Below, in pieces: positions 1 to 7,262 of a stretch of DNA of 64,000 nt (within the stretch, counting starts at the first letter, position 1; the number at the start of each line of letters is the position of its first letter). The position numbers and the translations under genes were made by a program. The stretch covers positions 156,626 through 220,625 of the forward strand of contig CAYXHF010000001.1 of assembly GCA_964464815.1 (NCBI GenBank), written 5' to 3'. The stretch is from UBA11524 sp964464815. Lineage in GTDB: Bacteria; Bacillota; Clostridia; Christensenellales; Aristaeellaceae. Below the pieces are notes generated by a model that did no database searches, was not told the origin of the DNA, and saw only the letters and a list, made by a program, of their open reading frames with translations.

Positions 1-2
1 AA

Positions 3-1028
3 TGCGACAGCTCCGACTTCACGGCGAACTGGGGCTTCCCGGATTTCTCTGAATTCCCCGGTGGAATGGATGGCGAGCAAATGCATGCCATCTTCGGTAA
101 CCTGTATCAGCAGACGATTCACGAGATGTATCTGCGCCGTAATCAGCGCACGTATGGTGAAGTGCGTCAGACGGGTCCGTTCTCCGCGCCGATGCCCTAT
201 GTGCTTTATAGCGATTTGTATGACCACACCGACTTCATCCGCGGCATGGCCGGTGCAGCGTTCAGCGGCATTCTGTGGACGCCCGAGGTTCGTCAGGCGG
301 ACTCGCAGAAGGAGCTGCTCCGTCGTATTGCGGCAGCGGTCGTTTCTCCGCAGACGGTAGTCAATAGCTATATGGTTCCGATGCCGCCGTGGATGCAGTT
401 TGATTTGGATAAGAATCATGCAGGCGAGTTGCTGGAAAATCATCAGGAGCTGACGGATATGTGCCGTCGTCTGCTGGAAGTGCGCATGCAGCTCATTCCG
501 CATCTGTACACTGCGTTCATGAACTACTATGAGAACGGTGTGCCGCCGGTGCGTCCGTTGGTGATGGATTTTGCCGACGATGCGCAGGTAAAGGACATTT
601 ACGATCAGTTTATGCTGGGTGATGGCCTGATGGCTACGCCGCTGATTGCCAATCAGGGTGATTCTCGCCGGGTGTATTTCCCCAAGGGCGTCTGGTATGA
701 AGTGAAGACTGGCAAGAAGATTGACGGTGGCGTTTGGCAGGAGATTACGCCCGCGCTGGATGAAGTGCCGCTGTACGTCCGGGAAGGCACGCTGCTCGTG
801 CTGGCCAAGCCGCAGGAGCATCTGACGGAGGACACCATCTTCGAGCTGGATGTGACCGCCTATGGCGCGCAAAGCAGCACATGCCGCCTGGCCTGTGACG
901 ATGGTTGCAGCGCGAACCTGAAGGCAGACGAGATTCCGTGGATGACGCTACATGCGGATGGCGACCATTTGACCGTGGAAAACGAACACAAACTCTACCA
1001 GGTATGCAGTTTCCGTCGTGTGCTTTGA
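3..1028 (+). CDS. Glycoside hydrolase family 31 (alpha-glucosidase/alpha-xylosidase type), 5'-truncated
   Basis: The reading frame is already open at the window edge, so only the C-terminal 341 residues are present. The first visible residues, CDSSDF, match the region around the GH31 catalytic nucleophile aspartate. They are followed by GH31-like segments such as FSGILWTPEV, IPHLYTAFMNYY and LGDGLMATPLI, then a beta-sandwich C-terminal part. GH31 enzymes retain configuration while removing alpha-linked glucose or xylose from the non-reducing end of oligosaccharides. The exact substrate cannot be read from this half of the protein. No signal peptide can be judged because the N-terminus is missing. 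The next gene, a GH32-like hydrolase, starts 24 nt downstream, so the two are probably one carbohydrate-use operon. Family confident, specificity unknown. Confidence 0.88.
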   Translation, partial: CDSSDFTANWGFPDFSEFPGGMDGEQMHAIFGNLYQQTIHEMYLRRNQRTYGEVRQTGPFSAPMPYVLYSDLYDHTDFIRGMAGAAFSGILWTPEVRQADSQKELLRRIAAAVVSPQTVVNSYMVPMPPWMQFDLDKNHAGELLENHQELTDMCRRLLEVRMQLIPHLYTAFMNYYENGVPPVRPLVMDFADDAQVKDIYDQFMLGDGLMATPLIANQGDSRRVYFPKGVWYEVKTGKKIDGGVWQEITPALDEVPLYVREGTLLVLAKPQEHLTEDTIFELDVTAYGAQSSTCRLACDDGCSANLKADEIPWMTLHADGDHLTVENEHKLYQVCSFRRVL

Positions 1029-1052
1029 TGTGAGAAGGAGGACTTGAGAGCA

Positions 1053-2471
1053 ATGCGCTACTTTCATTACAAGCCTGCTGATGGTTGTTTAGCAGACGTT
1101 GTGCCTTTTTACTGGGATGGTGCATTCCGCCTGTTCTATCTGCACGATTACCGCGACACGCAGACATATGGCGAAGGTTGCCCGTGGCGTCAGCTTGTGT
1201 CAACGGATTTGGTACACTTTGAGGAAAAGGGCGAGATGATTTCTCGTGGCACGCATGAGGAGCAGGACTTGTTCATTTACACCGGTTGCGTCCTGCATGC
1301 ACAAGGGCGTTTCCACATCTTCTACACGGGTCACAACCACCACCTGATTCCTGATGGCAAGCAGCAAGAGGCAGTGATGCACGCAGTCTCTGATGACCTG
1401 GAGCATTGGCAGAAGTGTCCGGGCGAAGCGTTCTACGCGCCCGAAGGCTACGAAATGCATGACTGGCGCGACCCCTTCGTCTTCTTTGATGATGCGGACG
1501 GCCTGTACCATATGCTGTTGGCGGCGCGCAAAAAGGATGGCCCGGCGTTCAAGCGCGGATGCACGGTGCATGCCACGTCGTCTGATTTGCTGCACTGGCA
1601 GACGCAGGCGCCCCTGTGGGATCCGGAACTCTACTTCACGCATGAATGCCCGGATTTGTTCAAGATGGGCGACTGGTACTATCTGATTTACTCCGAATTC
1701 TCTGACGACTTCCGGACGCGCTATGTGCGTAGCCGTTCTCTGTACGGCCCGTGGGAAGCGCCGCAGGACGATGTGTTTGATTCCCGCGCCTTCTATGCCG
1801 GCAAAACCGCATCGGATGGCGAAAAGCGCTACATTTTCGGCTGGAATCCAACACGCGATGGCAATCGCGACGATGGGGCGTTCCAGTGGGGTGGTCATCT
1901 GATTCCGCATGAAGTGTGGCAGGATGAACAGGGCTTCCTGCGCGTGCGGATGCCGGAAGGCTATCCCAAGGCATTCAGTGTGCCTTCGCCTGCCAAGCTG
2001 AATGCAGAAGCAGCAGAAGGCGTCTGGACGCTGTCTAACCGTGCGGGCTATGCGGAAATCTGCACCGACATGCCACTGCCTGCAAAGTGCCTGGTGGAAG
2101 TCGATATGGAGGTTCAGGATGATTCGCAGCAAGCCGGTTTGCGCTTTGCATACGACCCGGCAAAGGATACATCCTATGCAATGGGGTATTTGCCGCTGAC
2201 CAAGCAATGGCGCTGCACGGCGATGCCGCGCACGGCATGGGGCAAGCTGGATGAATTTGGCTTGTATCGTGTGATGCCGCAGGGCAGCAAGGGCATGATG
2301 CATGTGAAGCTGCTGCTGGACCATGATGTGGCGACACTGTATGTCAACGATGCCATTGCGCTCAGCATGCGCCTGTGTCATGGGGATGCAAATTACCTGG
2401 CGCTGTATGTGTGCCATGGTACGGCGAAAATCCATCACTTCCAGGTATACCAATTGCCGGAAGAAGAATAA
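1053..2471 (+). CDS. GH32-like glycosyl hydrolase (five-bladed propeller, GH32/43/68 superfamily)
   Basis: A 472-residue cytoplasmic protein (no signal peptide). I chose ATG at 1053 because GAAGGAGG at 1034-1041 lies 11 nt upstream; an in-frame TTG at 1044 is too close to it. Three motifs of the fructosidase propeller fold are visible: a blade-1 Asp in LADVVPFYWDG (about residue 15, nucleophile), WRDPFVF (about 138-144, transition-state stabiliser) and HECPDLF (about 197-203, the EC acid/base). The last ~130 residues look like the GH32 C-terminal beta-sandwich. GH32 members split fructosides such as sucrose and fructans. The blade-1 motif differs from the classic WMNDPNG, so the substrate may not be sucrose. 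It follows the GH31 gene closely and is presumably co-transcribed. Confidence 0.85.
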   Translation: MRYFHYKPADGCLADVVPFYWDGAFRLFYLHDYRDTQTYGEGCPWRQLVSTDLVHFEEKGEMISRGTHEEQDLFIYTGCVLHAQGRFHIFYTGHNHHLIPDGKQQEAVMHAVSDDLEHWQKCPGEAFYAPEGYEMHDWRDPFVFFDDADGLYHMLLAARKKDGPAFKRGCTVHATSSDLLHWQTQAPLWDPELYFTHECPDLFKMGDWYYLIYSEFSDDFRTRYVRSRSLYGPWEAPQDDVFDSRAFYAGKTASDGEKRYIFGWNPTRDGNRDDGAFQWGGHLIPHEVWQDEQGFLRVRMPEGYPKAFSVPSPAKLNAEAAEGVWTLSNRAGYAEICTDMPLPAKCLVEVDMEVQDDSQQAGLRFAYDPAKDTSYAMGYLPLTKQWRCTAMPRTAWGKLDEFGLYRVMPQGSKGMMHVKLLLDHDVATLYVNDAIALSMRLCHGDANYLALYVCHGTAKIHHFQVYQLPEEE

Positions 2472-2480
2472 TACAATCCG

Positions 2481-2510
2481 CGCGGCAGGAACGATGATGT
2501 TCCTGCCGCG
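2481..2510 (+). terminator. Hairpin after the GH31-GH32 genes
   Basis: A perfect 12-bp inverted repeat (2481-2492 with 2499-2510, loop GATGAT) begins 9 nt after the GH32 stop. The U-tract is poor (TATTGC follows), so it may act as a 3'-end stabiliser as much as an intrinsic terminator. Confidence 0.5.
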
Positions 2511-2520
2511 TATTGCTGCA

Positions 2521-2774
2521 TAAAAAACCCCACTTTGCCACGTCTCGTCACATCAAAATCCGAGGTCAACAAAGTGGGGGAATTTTCGTGTTTACAACTG
2601 TTTTCCAGGAAGGATTCCGCCGCCACATAGAGCGTGCGCGCCTTGCCATGTCTCCCCACACTCCTTGTTGAAACATGATTCATCTGTGAAATTTTGATGA
2701 AGTTATACAGAAATGGCGGAATTGTTCGCTTTCCAACACAGTGGAAAGAATTGTCGGAAAGGTACCTTTATCCC
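2521..2774. other. Non-coding gap with a long-loop inverted repeat
   Basis: Between the GH32 hairpin and the promoter of the acetyltransferase I see no convincing gene. CCCCACTTTG at 2528-2537 is complementary to CAAAGTGGGG at 2570-2579, with A6 on one side and AATTTT on the other, so it could terminate in either direction despite a 32-nt loop. A short minus-strand frame (2435-2683) covers this region but has no ribosome binding site or recognisable family. Confidence 0.35.
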
Positions 2775-2803
2775 TTGACAGTTGCGGGAAAAAATGCTAT
2801 AAT
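2775..2803 (+). promoter_or_regulatory. Consensus sigma-A promoter for the GNAT gene
   Basis: TTGACA at 2775-2780, a 17-nt spacer, then TATAAT at 2798-2803: an exact match to the sigma-70/sigma-A consensus. It lies about 45 nt upstream of the acetyltransferase start. Confidence 0.9.
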
Positions 2804-2847
2804 CCCGTCATTCTACATCCTTGCAAGGGACAAAGGAGGAACAGACG

Positions 2848-3399
2848 ATGCAGCATGTTGGGACACAAACACTGGAAACGGAGCGACTGATTCTGCGCCG
2901 CTATACGAAGGAGGACGCACCGGCGATGTACCGCAACTGGGCATCGGATGACGAAGTGACAAAGTTTCTGACATGGCCCACGCATCCAAACGAGGCCGTC
3001 ACGCAGATGGTGGTGGACGATTGGGTCAGCCACTATGGGCAGGAAAACTTCTATCACTGGGCCATCGTCCTCAAGGACAACGGCGATGAGCCGGTCGGCG
3101 ACATTGCCGTCGTGCAGGTGATGGACGTGATTGAGGCGGCGGAAATTGGCTACTGCATTGGCCGGAAGTGGTGGCATCAGGGGATTACCTCGGAGGCACT
3201 GCGGGCCGTGATGGATTTTCTGTTTGATACCGTGGGCCTGAATCGCGTGGAGGCTGGCCATGATGTGAACAATCCGCACTCCGGCGGCGTGATGAAAAAG
3301 AACGGTATGAAATATGAAGGAACGCTGCGCCAATCGGGACGAAACAATCAGGGCATTGTGGACGTATGCCGCTATGCGCAAATCAAGGCAGACCGATAA
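2848..3399 (+). CDS. GNAT-family N-acetyltransferase (RimJ/RimL-like)
   Basis: A 183-residue protein starting at ATG 2848, eight nt after AAAGGAGGA. The opening LETERLILRRYTKEDA is the standard start of RimJ/RimL-type acetyltransferases. WGHQ-like WWHQGITSEALRAVMDF (about residues 109-125) is the acetyl-CoA binding segment, and AGHDVNNPHSGGVMKKNGM is the usual late motif of this group. These enzymes move acetyl from acetyl-CoA to an amine, either a protein N-terminus or a small molecule; the substrate is not evident here. It has its own consensus promoter and a strong terminator, so it is monocistronic. Confidence 0.88.
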   Translation: MQHVGTQTLETERLILRRYTKEDAPAMYRNWASDDEVTKFLTWPTHPNEAVTQMVVDDWVSHYGQENFYHWAIVLKDNGDEPVGDIAVVQVMDVIEAAEIGYCIGRKWWHQGITSEALRAVMDFLFDTVGLNRVEAGHDVNNPHSGGVMKKNGMKYEGTLRQSGRNNQGIVDVCRYAQIKADR

Positions 3400-3409
3400 C
3401 AGAACATGA

Positions 3410-3448
3410 AAAACGCCCTTTCCGACCATGCATCGGAAAGGGCGTTTT
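3410..3448. terminator. Bidirectional intrinsic terminator
   Basis: AAAACGCCCTTTCCGA (3410-3425) pairs perfectly with its complement at 3433-3448 across a 7-nt loop. The A-run on the left and T-run on the right serve both the acetyltransferase (plus) and the aldo/keto reductase (minus), which converge here. Confidence 0.9.
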
Positions 3449-3465
3449 GTTAATGGAAGAGTAAA

Positions 3466-4596
3466 TTATTTTGCGCTGCACTCCGCGTGGATTTCCTCCA
3501 GGAAGCGCGTAATCGGCAGATGCTGCGGGCAGGCGCGCTCGCACTTGCGGCAGTGGATGCACTGGGAGGCATCCGCATGATCGGCAACGATGTGTGCATA
3601 GCCATCCGCAAAGGAGCTATCCGCACGGAGCATTGCGCCATCATAGCCCTGGAAAATGCGCGGAATCTGGACGCCCTTGGGGCACGGCTGGCAGTACTTG
3701 CAGCCGGTGCAGCGCGTCTTCGTGCGCGACAGGTACGTTTCCTTCACCTGGCGATAAAGGGCCATTTCGTCCTCCGTCAGGGTAGGACGCTCCGTCAGAT
3801 CGAAGATTCGCAGGTTGTCCGTCACCTGCTCCCAGGTGCTCATGCCGCTGAGAATCGTGACGACCTCCGGCATCGTGTAGAGATAGCGGAAGCCCCATTC
3901 CACCGGGCTACGCTTCTCCGGATATGCCTGATAGACGCCACGCACGTCCTCCGGCGGATTCGCCAGTAGGCCGCCACGCAGCGGCTCCATGATGACCACA
4001 CCCACGCCGAGACGGCCGGCCTCGCGGATGCCCTCGAGGGTGGCCTGATTCTCGTCATCCAGAATGTTCATCTGCACCTGACACATGCCCCACTTATCCC
4101 AATCATGCAGGATGCGCAGGAATGCCTGTGCATCGTCATGGAAGGAGAAGCCGGGATAGCGAATCTTGCCCTGCGCAAGCGCATCGGCATAGAAGCCCTT
4201 GTAGTCCAGCTCGTTCATCTTATCCAGCGCCGGGCCATTCATCGCATGCAGGATGTAGAAGTCCACATACTCCACGTCCAGCTTCTTCAGCTGTTCATCC
4301 AGCAGGCGCATCATGTCCTCATGCGTGTTGACGTTCCAGATGGGCAGCTTGGTGGTCAAAATGACCTTCTCACGGTAGCCATCCTTGAGTGCCTTGCCGA
4401 CAATGATTTCGCTTTCGCCATTGTGATAGGGATACGCCGTGTCGATGTAGCGAACGCCGTTATCAATGGCGTGGCGCACCATGCGGATAGCTTCGGGTTC
4501 GTCGATTTTTCCATCGGGCGTCGTCGGAAAGCGCATGCAGCCAAAGCCAAGCATGGAGCTTTCCCGGTCGATGGTCGGGAATGTGGTGGTAAGCAT
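3466..4596 (-). CDS. Aldo/keto reductase with C-terminal 2x[4Fe-4S] ferredoxin domain
   Basis: 376 residues. The N-terminal ~280 residues form an AKR (beta/alpha)8 barrel with the tetrad visible: Asp and Tyr in RYIDTAYPYHNGE, Lys in ILTTKLP and His in FYILHAMN. The C-terminal ~90 residues hold two cysteine clusters, CTGCKYCQPCPKG and CIHCRKCERACPQ, expected to bind two [4Fe-4S] clusters. This architecture is common in anaerobes, and the clusters probably feed or take electrons for reduction of a carbonyl substrate; the substrate is unknown. AAAGGAGG sits 7 nt upstream of ATG 4596. The gene follows a TetR regulator by 22 nt, suggesting that the regulator controls its own operon. Confidence 0.9.
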   Translation of the reverse strand: MLTTTFPTIDRESSMLGFGCMRFPTTPDGKIDEPEAIRMVRHAIDNGVRYIDTAYPYHNGESEIIVGKALKDGYREKVILTTKLPIWNVNTHEDMMRLLDEQLKKLDVEYVDFYILHAMNGPALDKMNELDYKGFYADALAQGKIRYPGFSFHDDAQAFLRILHDWDKWGMCQVQMNILDDENQATLEGIREAGRLGVGVVIMEPLRGGLLANPPEDVRGVYQAYPEKRSPVEWGFRYLYTMPEVVTILSGMSTWEQVTDNLRIFDLTERPTLTEDEMALYRQVKETYLSRTKTRCTGCKYCQPCPKGVQIPRIFQGYDGAMLRADSSFADGYAHIVADHADASQCIHCRKCERACPQHLPITRFLEEIHAECSAK

Positions 4597-4618
4597 CGTT
4601 CATCCTCCTTTTGGTATG

Positions 4619-5197
4619 TTACTGTAGTTTCAACTGGTCTTCCAGCCCCATCATTTTCACAGCGGCGGTATAGCATTCTTTTACAATGCTGATAAGGTAG
4701 CGTTCGTCCTGACAGGGGCTATATTTTGTGGCGATACATGTCGCCAGACCATGCACAAAGAGCCATGTGCGCTCAAAAAACTGGAGCGCCGTTTCACCGT
4801 CCAATGTCGTCTGTTTTTGGATAATGTTGAAAATCAGGTCGAAGTTTGTTTTCGTAATGCTATCGCTTTCGCTGGAACGGTCGCGCATGAACAAAAACTT
4901 GAACAGCTCCGGCTCATCGCGGGAAAACAGCAGATACGTCAGGCAAAGCTGGATGTAGGGCGTGGGCGCGTCCTGAATGTCGGCCTCGGCTTTTTCCTGA
5001 AATTGCCGGGAGGCAAAGATAATCAGCTCACGGTACAATTCATCCATGCTTTCAAACAGACGGAAAATCGGCTGTGTCGAGCCGCCCAGTTCCCGGGCAA
5101 CGGCGCGCGCATTCAGGGCTGCGATGCCGTTTTTGCGTACCAGCTGATAAGCTGCGTTCAGCACAATCTCACGGGTAAATCGAATCGTTGGGGGCAT
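4619..5197 (-). CDS. TetR/AcrR-family transcriptional regulator
   Basis: 192 residues from ATG 5197, preceded at 8 nt by AAGGAGG; the ATG at 5203 is too close to that site. The N-terminal helix-turn-helix is visible in IVLNAAYQLVRKNGIAALNA and ARAVARELGGSTQPIFRLF (about residues 10-50). The rest is an alpha-helical ligand domain. In TetR proteins a small ligand releases the repressor from DNA. It sits between rodA (30 nt upstream) and the aldo/keto reductase (22 nt downstream), so it may regulate the reductase. Ligand unknown. Confidence 0.88.
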   Translation of the reverse strand: MPPTIRFTREIVLNAAYQLVRKNGIAALNARAVARELGGSTQPIFRLFESMDELYRELIIFASRQFQEKAEADIQDAPTPYIQLCLTYLLFSRDEPELFKFLFMRDRSSESDSITKTNFDLIFNIIQKQTTLDGETALQFFERTWLFVHGLATCIATKYSPCQDERYLISIVKECYTAAVKMMGLEDQLKLQ

Positions 5198-5226
5198 GAA
5201 CATGTCCTCCTTACAGGAAAGGGACG

Positions 5227-6426
5227 TCAGGTATATCGTTTATAGCTGCTGTGGAATTTGCGGCTGCTGTCAATCTGCGTCAGCGAACGATTCTTCGTCA
5301 CATTCAGCACCAGTGCGACACCGCCGATGTTCGTGACCATGTTCGAGCCGCCGTAGGAGAGGAACGGCAAGGGAATGCCAGTAATGGGCAGGCGCCCCAA
5401 CGTCATGCCGATGTTCTCAAACACGTGGAACAGCAGCATGCCCATTACGCCGATGATGATGAGCATGCCCTGACGGTCGTAGGTATAACGCGCCAGATAC
5501 AGCATGCGCAGGATGATGGCCAGATACCACAGCACGATGATGGAGCAGCCGACAAAGCCCGTCGCCTCGCCGATGGTGGCAAAGATGAAGTCCGTCCAGT
5601 CAGCCGGAACGTAGTTCAGCTGGCTCATCGAGCCGTCCACGAAGCTGCCAATGCCGGTCAAGCCGCCTGCACCGATGGTCATCTGGCTCTGGCGCATCTG
5701 ATAGGCGTCGCCCTGCGGGGACAATTCCGGGTTCATGAAGGCGACGATTCGCGCCAGACGGTAGTCATCACTGCCCGTGGCAATCATGAAGCCATACAGT
5801 GCCAACAGAGCGAAAATCACAACGAGTGCCATGCTGATCAGCAAACGCCAGCGAACATTTGCGAACAGCAGCATGCACGCAAAGGCGAAGGCGATAACGA
5901 TGGCCGAGCCGGTTTCGCCGGAGAAGAAAATAATCGCGCAGGGAACAGCGAGCAGCAGCATGATTTCCATGAAATCACGTCCCGTGCTCATCGGATGCTC
6001 CGATTGGCTCAATCGCTGTGCCAGCATCAATATCATGGCCAGCTTAATGAACTCGGAGGGCTGAATGGTCATGTCCCAAATGATGTCCAGCCACGCCTTC
6101 ACGCCTTCTGCACGGTTGAAGACCCACACGACCAGCACCAGCACGGTCGAGCCGACATACATCGTGCGCGTAAAGCGGCGAATCAGGTGATAGGGGCAGA
6201 GAAGGATAACGGTCATGACCACGGGCGCAAGCACCAGCACGAAGAAGCACTGCTTGAGCGTGGAGGAGGATTCCAGGATGTGTCCCAGCAGGTTTGTTGC
6301 CGTTGAATCAATCGAGTAGGTCGCCACGCACACGGCGTAGATGCCCACAAAGCAAAGGCCGAATACCAGCAGAATCAGCGGAACGTCAATGTGCGCACGG
6401 GAGCGCTTATTGGCATCAGCAATCAT
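5227..6426 (-). CDS. rodA: Rod shape-determining protein RodA (SEDS glycosyltransferase)
   Basis: 399 residues with about ten membrane segments. RodA is the SEDS-family peptidoglycan polymerase that works with a class B PBP (here PBP2, two genes upstream) and MreBCD in side-wall growth. SEDS-typical segments include GAGGLTGIGSF, the DFIFATIGEATGF loop and the C-terminal GRLPITGIPLPFLSYGGSN. I chose ATG 6426 because AAAGGAGG (6436-6443 on the complement) is 9 nt upstream; an earlier ATG at 6450 would extend 24 nt further into minD. The start overlaps the minD stop by 11 nt, implying coupled translation. Confidence 0.93.
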   Translation of the reverse strand: MIADANKRSRAHIDVPLILLVFGLCFVGIYAVCVATYSIDSTATNLLGHILESSSTLKQCFFVLVLAPVVMTVILLCPYHLIRRFTRTMYVGSTVLVLVVWVFNRAEGVKAWLDIIWDMTIQPSEFIKLAMILMLAQRLSQSEHPMSTGRDFMEIMLLLAVPCAIIFFSGETGSAIVIAFAFACMLLFANVRWRLLISMALVVIFALLALYGFMIATGSDDYRLARIVAFMNPELSPQGDAYQMRQSQMTIGAGGLTGIGSFVDGSMSQLNYVPADWTDFIFATIGEATGFVGCSIIVLWYLAIILRMLYLARYTYDRQGMLIIIGVMGMLLFHVFENIGMTLGRLPITGIPLPFLSYGGSNMVTNIGGVALVLNVTKNRSLTQIDSSRKFHSSYKRYT

Positions 6427-7240
6427 GACGGAATGCCTCCTTTCGTCCATGATGGAACAGGCGTTGCAGGAGCGATTCCTTCTGGCCGTAGTTCGGCAGG
6501 GGAATGTCCTTCTCCGGATTCAGCATGCGCCAGGCAATGCGCAAAATGGCGCGTGTGCCTTCGCTCTGGCCGTCCATAACGCTGCGGTGCTTGAGCAGCG
6601 CCCGGTAAATTTCCGGGTCCTCCGGCACCTCGCCCAAAAGCGGCAAATCCAGCGTGATGGCCACGGTCATGGCGCTGTACATATCGCCACGGCGGATGTA
6701 ATCGGGATTCAGGCGATTGACAATCACGCGGATGTTCTCAATGCCCTTTTTGCGCAGGACGCCCGTGGTGCGCTCCACATTGCGGATGCAGACGTCATCA
6801 GGCGTGCAGACCAGAATGGCCTCGTCAATTTCGTTATTGAGCAGGCCGCGCAGGCTGCGTTCAATGCCAGCGGGTGCGTCGATGAGCACCACGTCAAAGC
6901 TGGCCTTCAGTGCGCGGATGATTTTGCGGAAAATCTTCGCATCCAGCTCCTTGGCACGAGCAAACTGACTGGCCGGGAGCAGGGAAAGCGTGGGCGCGGT
7001 ATCCGGCTGCGGCACAACAAGTGCGTCCTCTAGCGGACAGACGCCACTGGCAACATCCAGAATGTCAAACACAATGCAGTTCTGCACGCCCAGCAGAACA
7101 TCTTGATCGCGCAGGCCAATATCGGCATCCACGATGCAGACGCGGTGGCCGTCGCGGGCGATTTCCAGCCCCAGGCTGGCGGAGAGGGTGCTTTTACCCA
7201 CTCCGCCTTTGCCAGAGGCAATAATCCAAGCTGTACCCAT
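6416..7240 (-). CDS. minD: Septum site-determining ATPase MinD
   Basis: 274 residues. The deviant Walker A motif GKGGVGKST is at residues 9-17, followed by VCIVDADIGLRDQD (switch I area) and VVLIDAPAGIE (Walker B/switch II). The C-terminus SLLQRLFHHGRK is a short amphipathic segment like the MinD membrane-targeting helix. MinD dimerises with ATP on the membrane and recruits MinC to block FtsZ assembly at poles. Start ATG 7240 follows GGAGG by 13 nt, a longish spacing, 22 nt after the PBP2 stop. In many Clostridia minC precedes minD in this mre cluster; here minC and minE are not seen. Confidence 0.92.
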   Translation of the reverse strand: MGTAWIIASGKGGVGKSTLSASLGLEIARDGHRVCIVDADIGLRDQDVLLGVQNCIVFDILDVASGVCPLEDALVVPQPDTAPTLSLLPASQFARAKELDAKIFRKIIRALKASFDVVLIDAPAGIERSLRGLLNNEIDEAILVCTPDDVCIRNVERTTGVLRKKGIENIRVIVNRLNPDYIRRGDMYSAMTVAITLDLPLLGEVPEDPEIYRALLKHRSVMDGQSEGTRAILRIAWRMLNPEKDIPLPNYGQKESLLQRLFHHGRKEAFRHDC

Positions 7241-7262
7241 GTTGGTGTGCGTATCCTCCTTA

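Noticed and set aside
2435..2683. Minus-strand 82-codon frame in the gap after the GH32 gene
   Set aside because: It overlaps two inverted repeats, has no ribosome site and no recognisable family.
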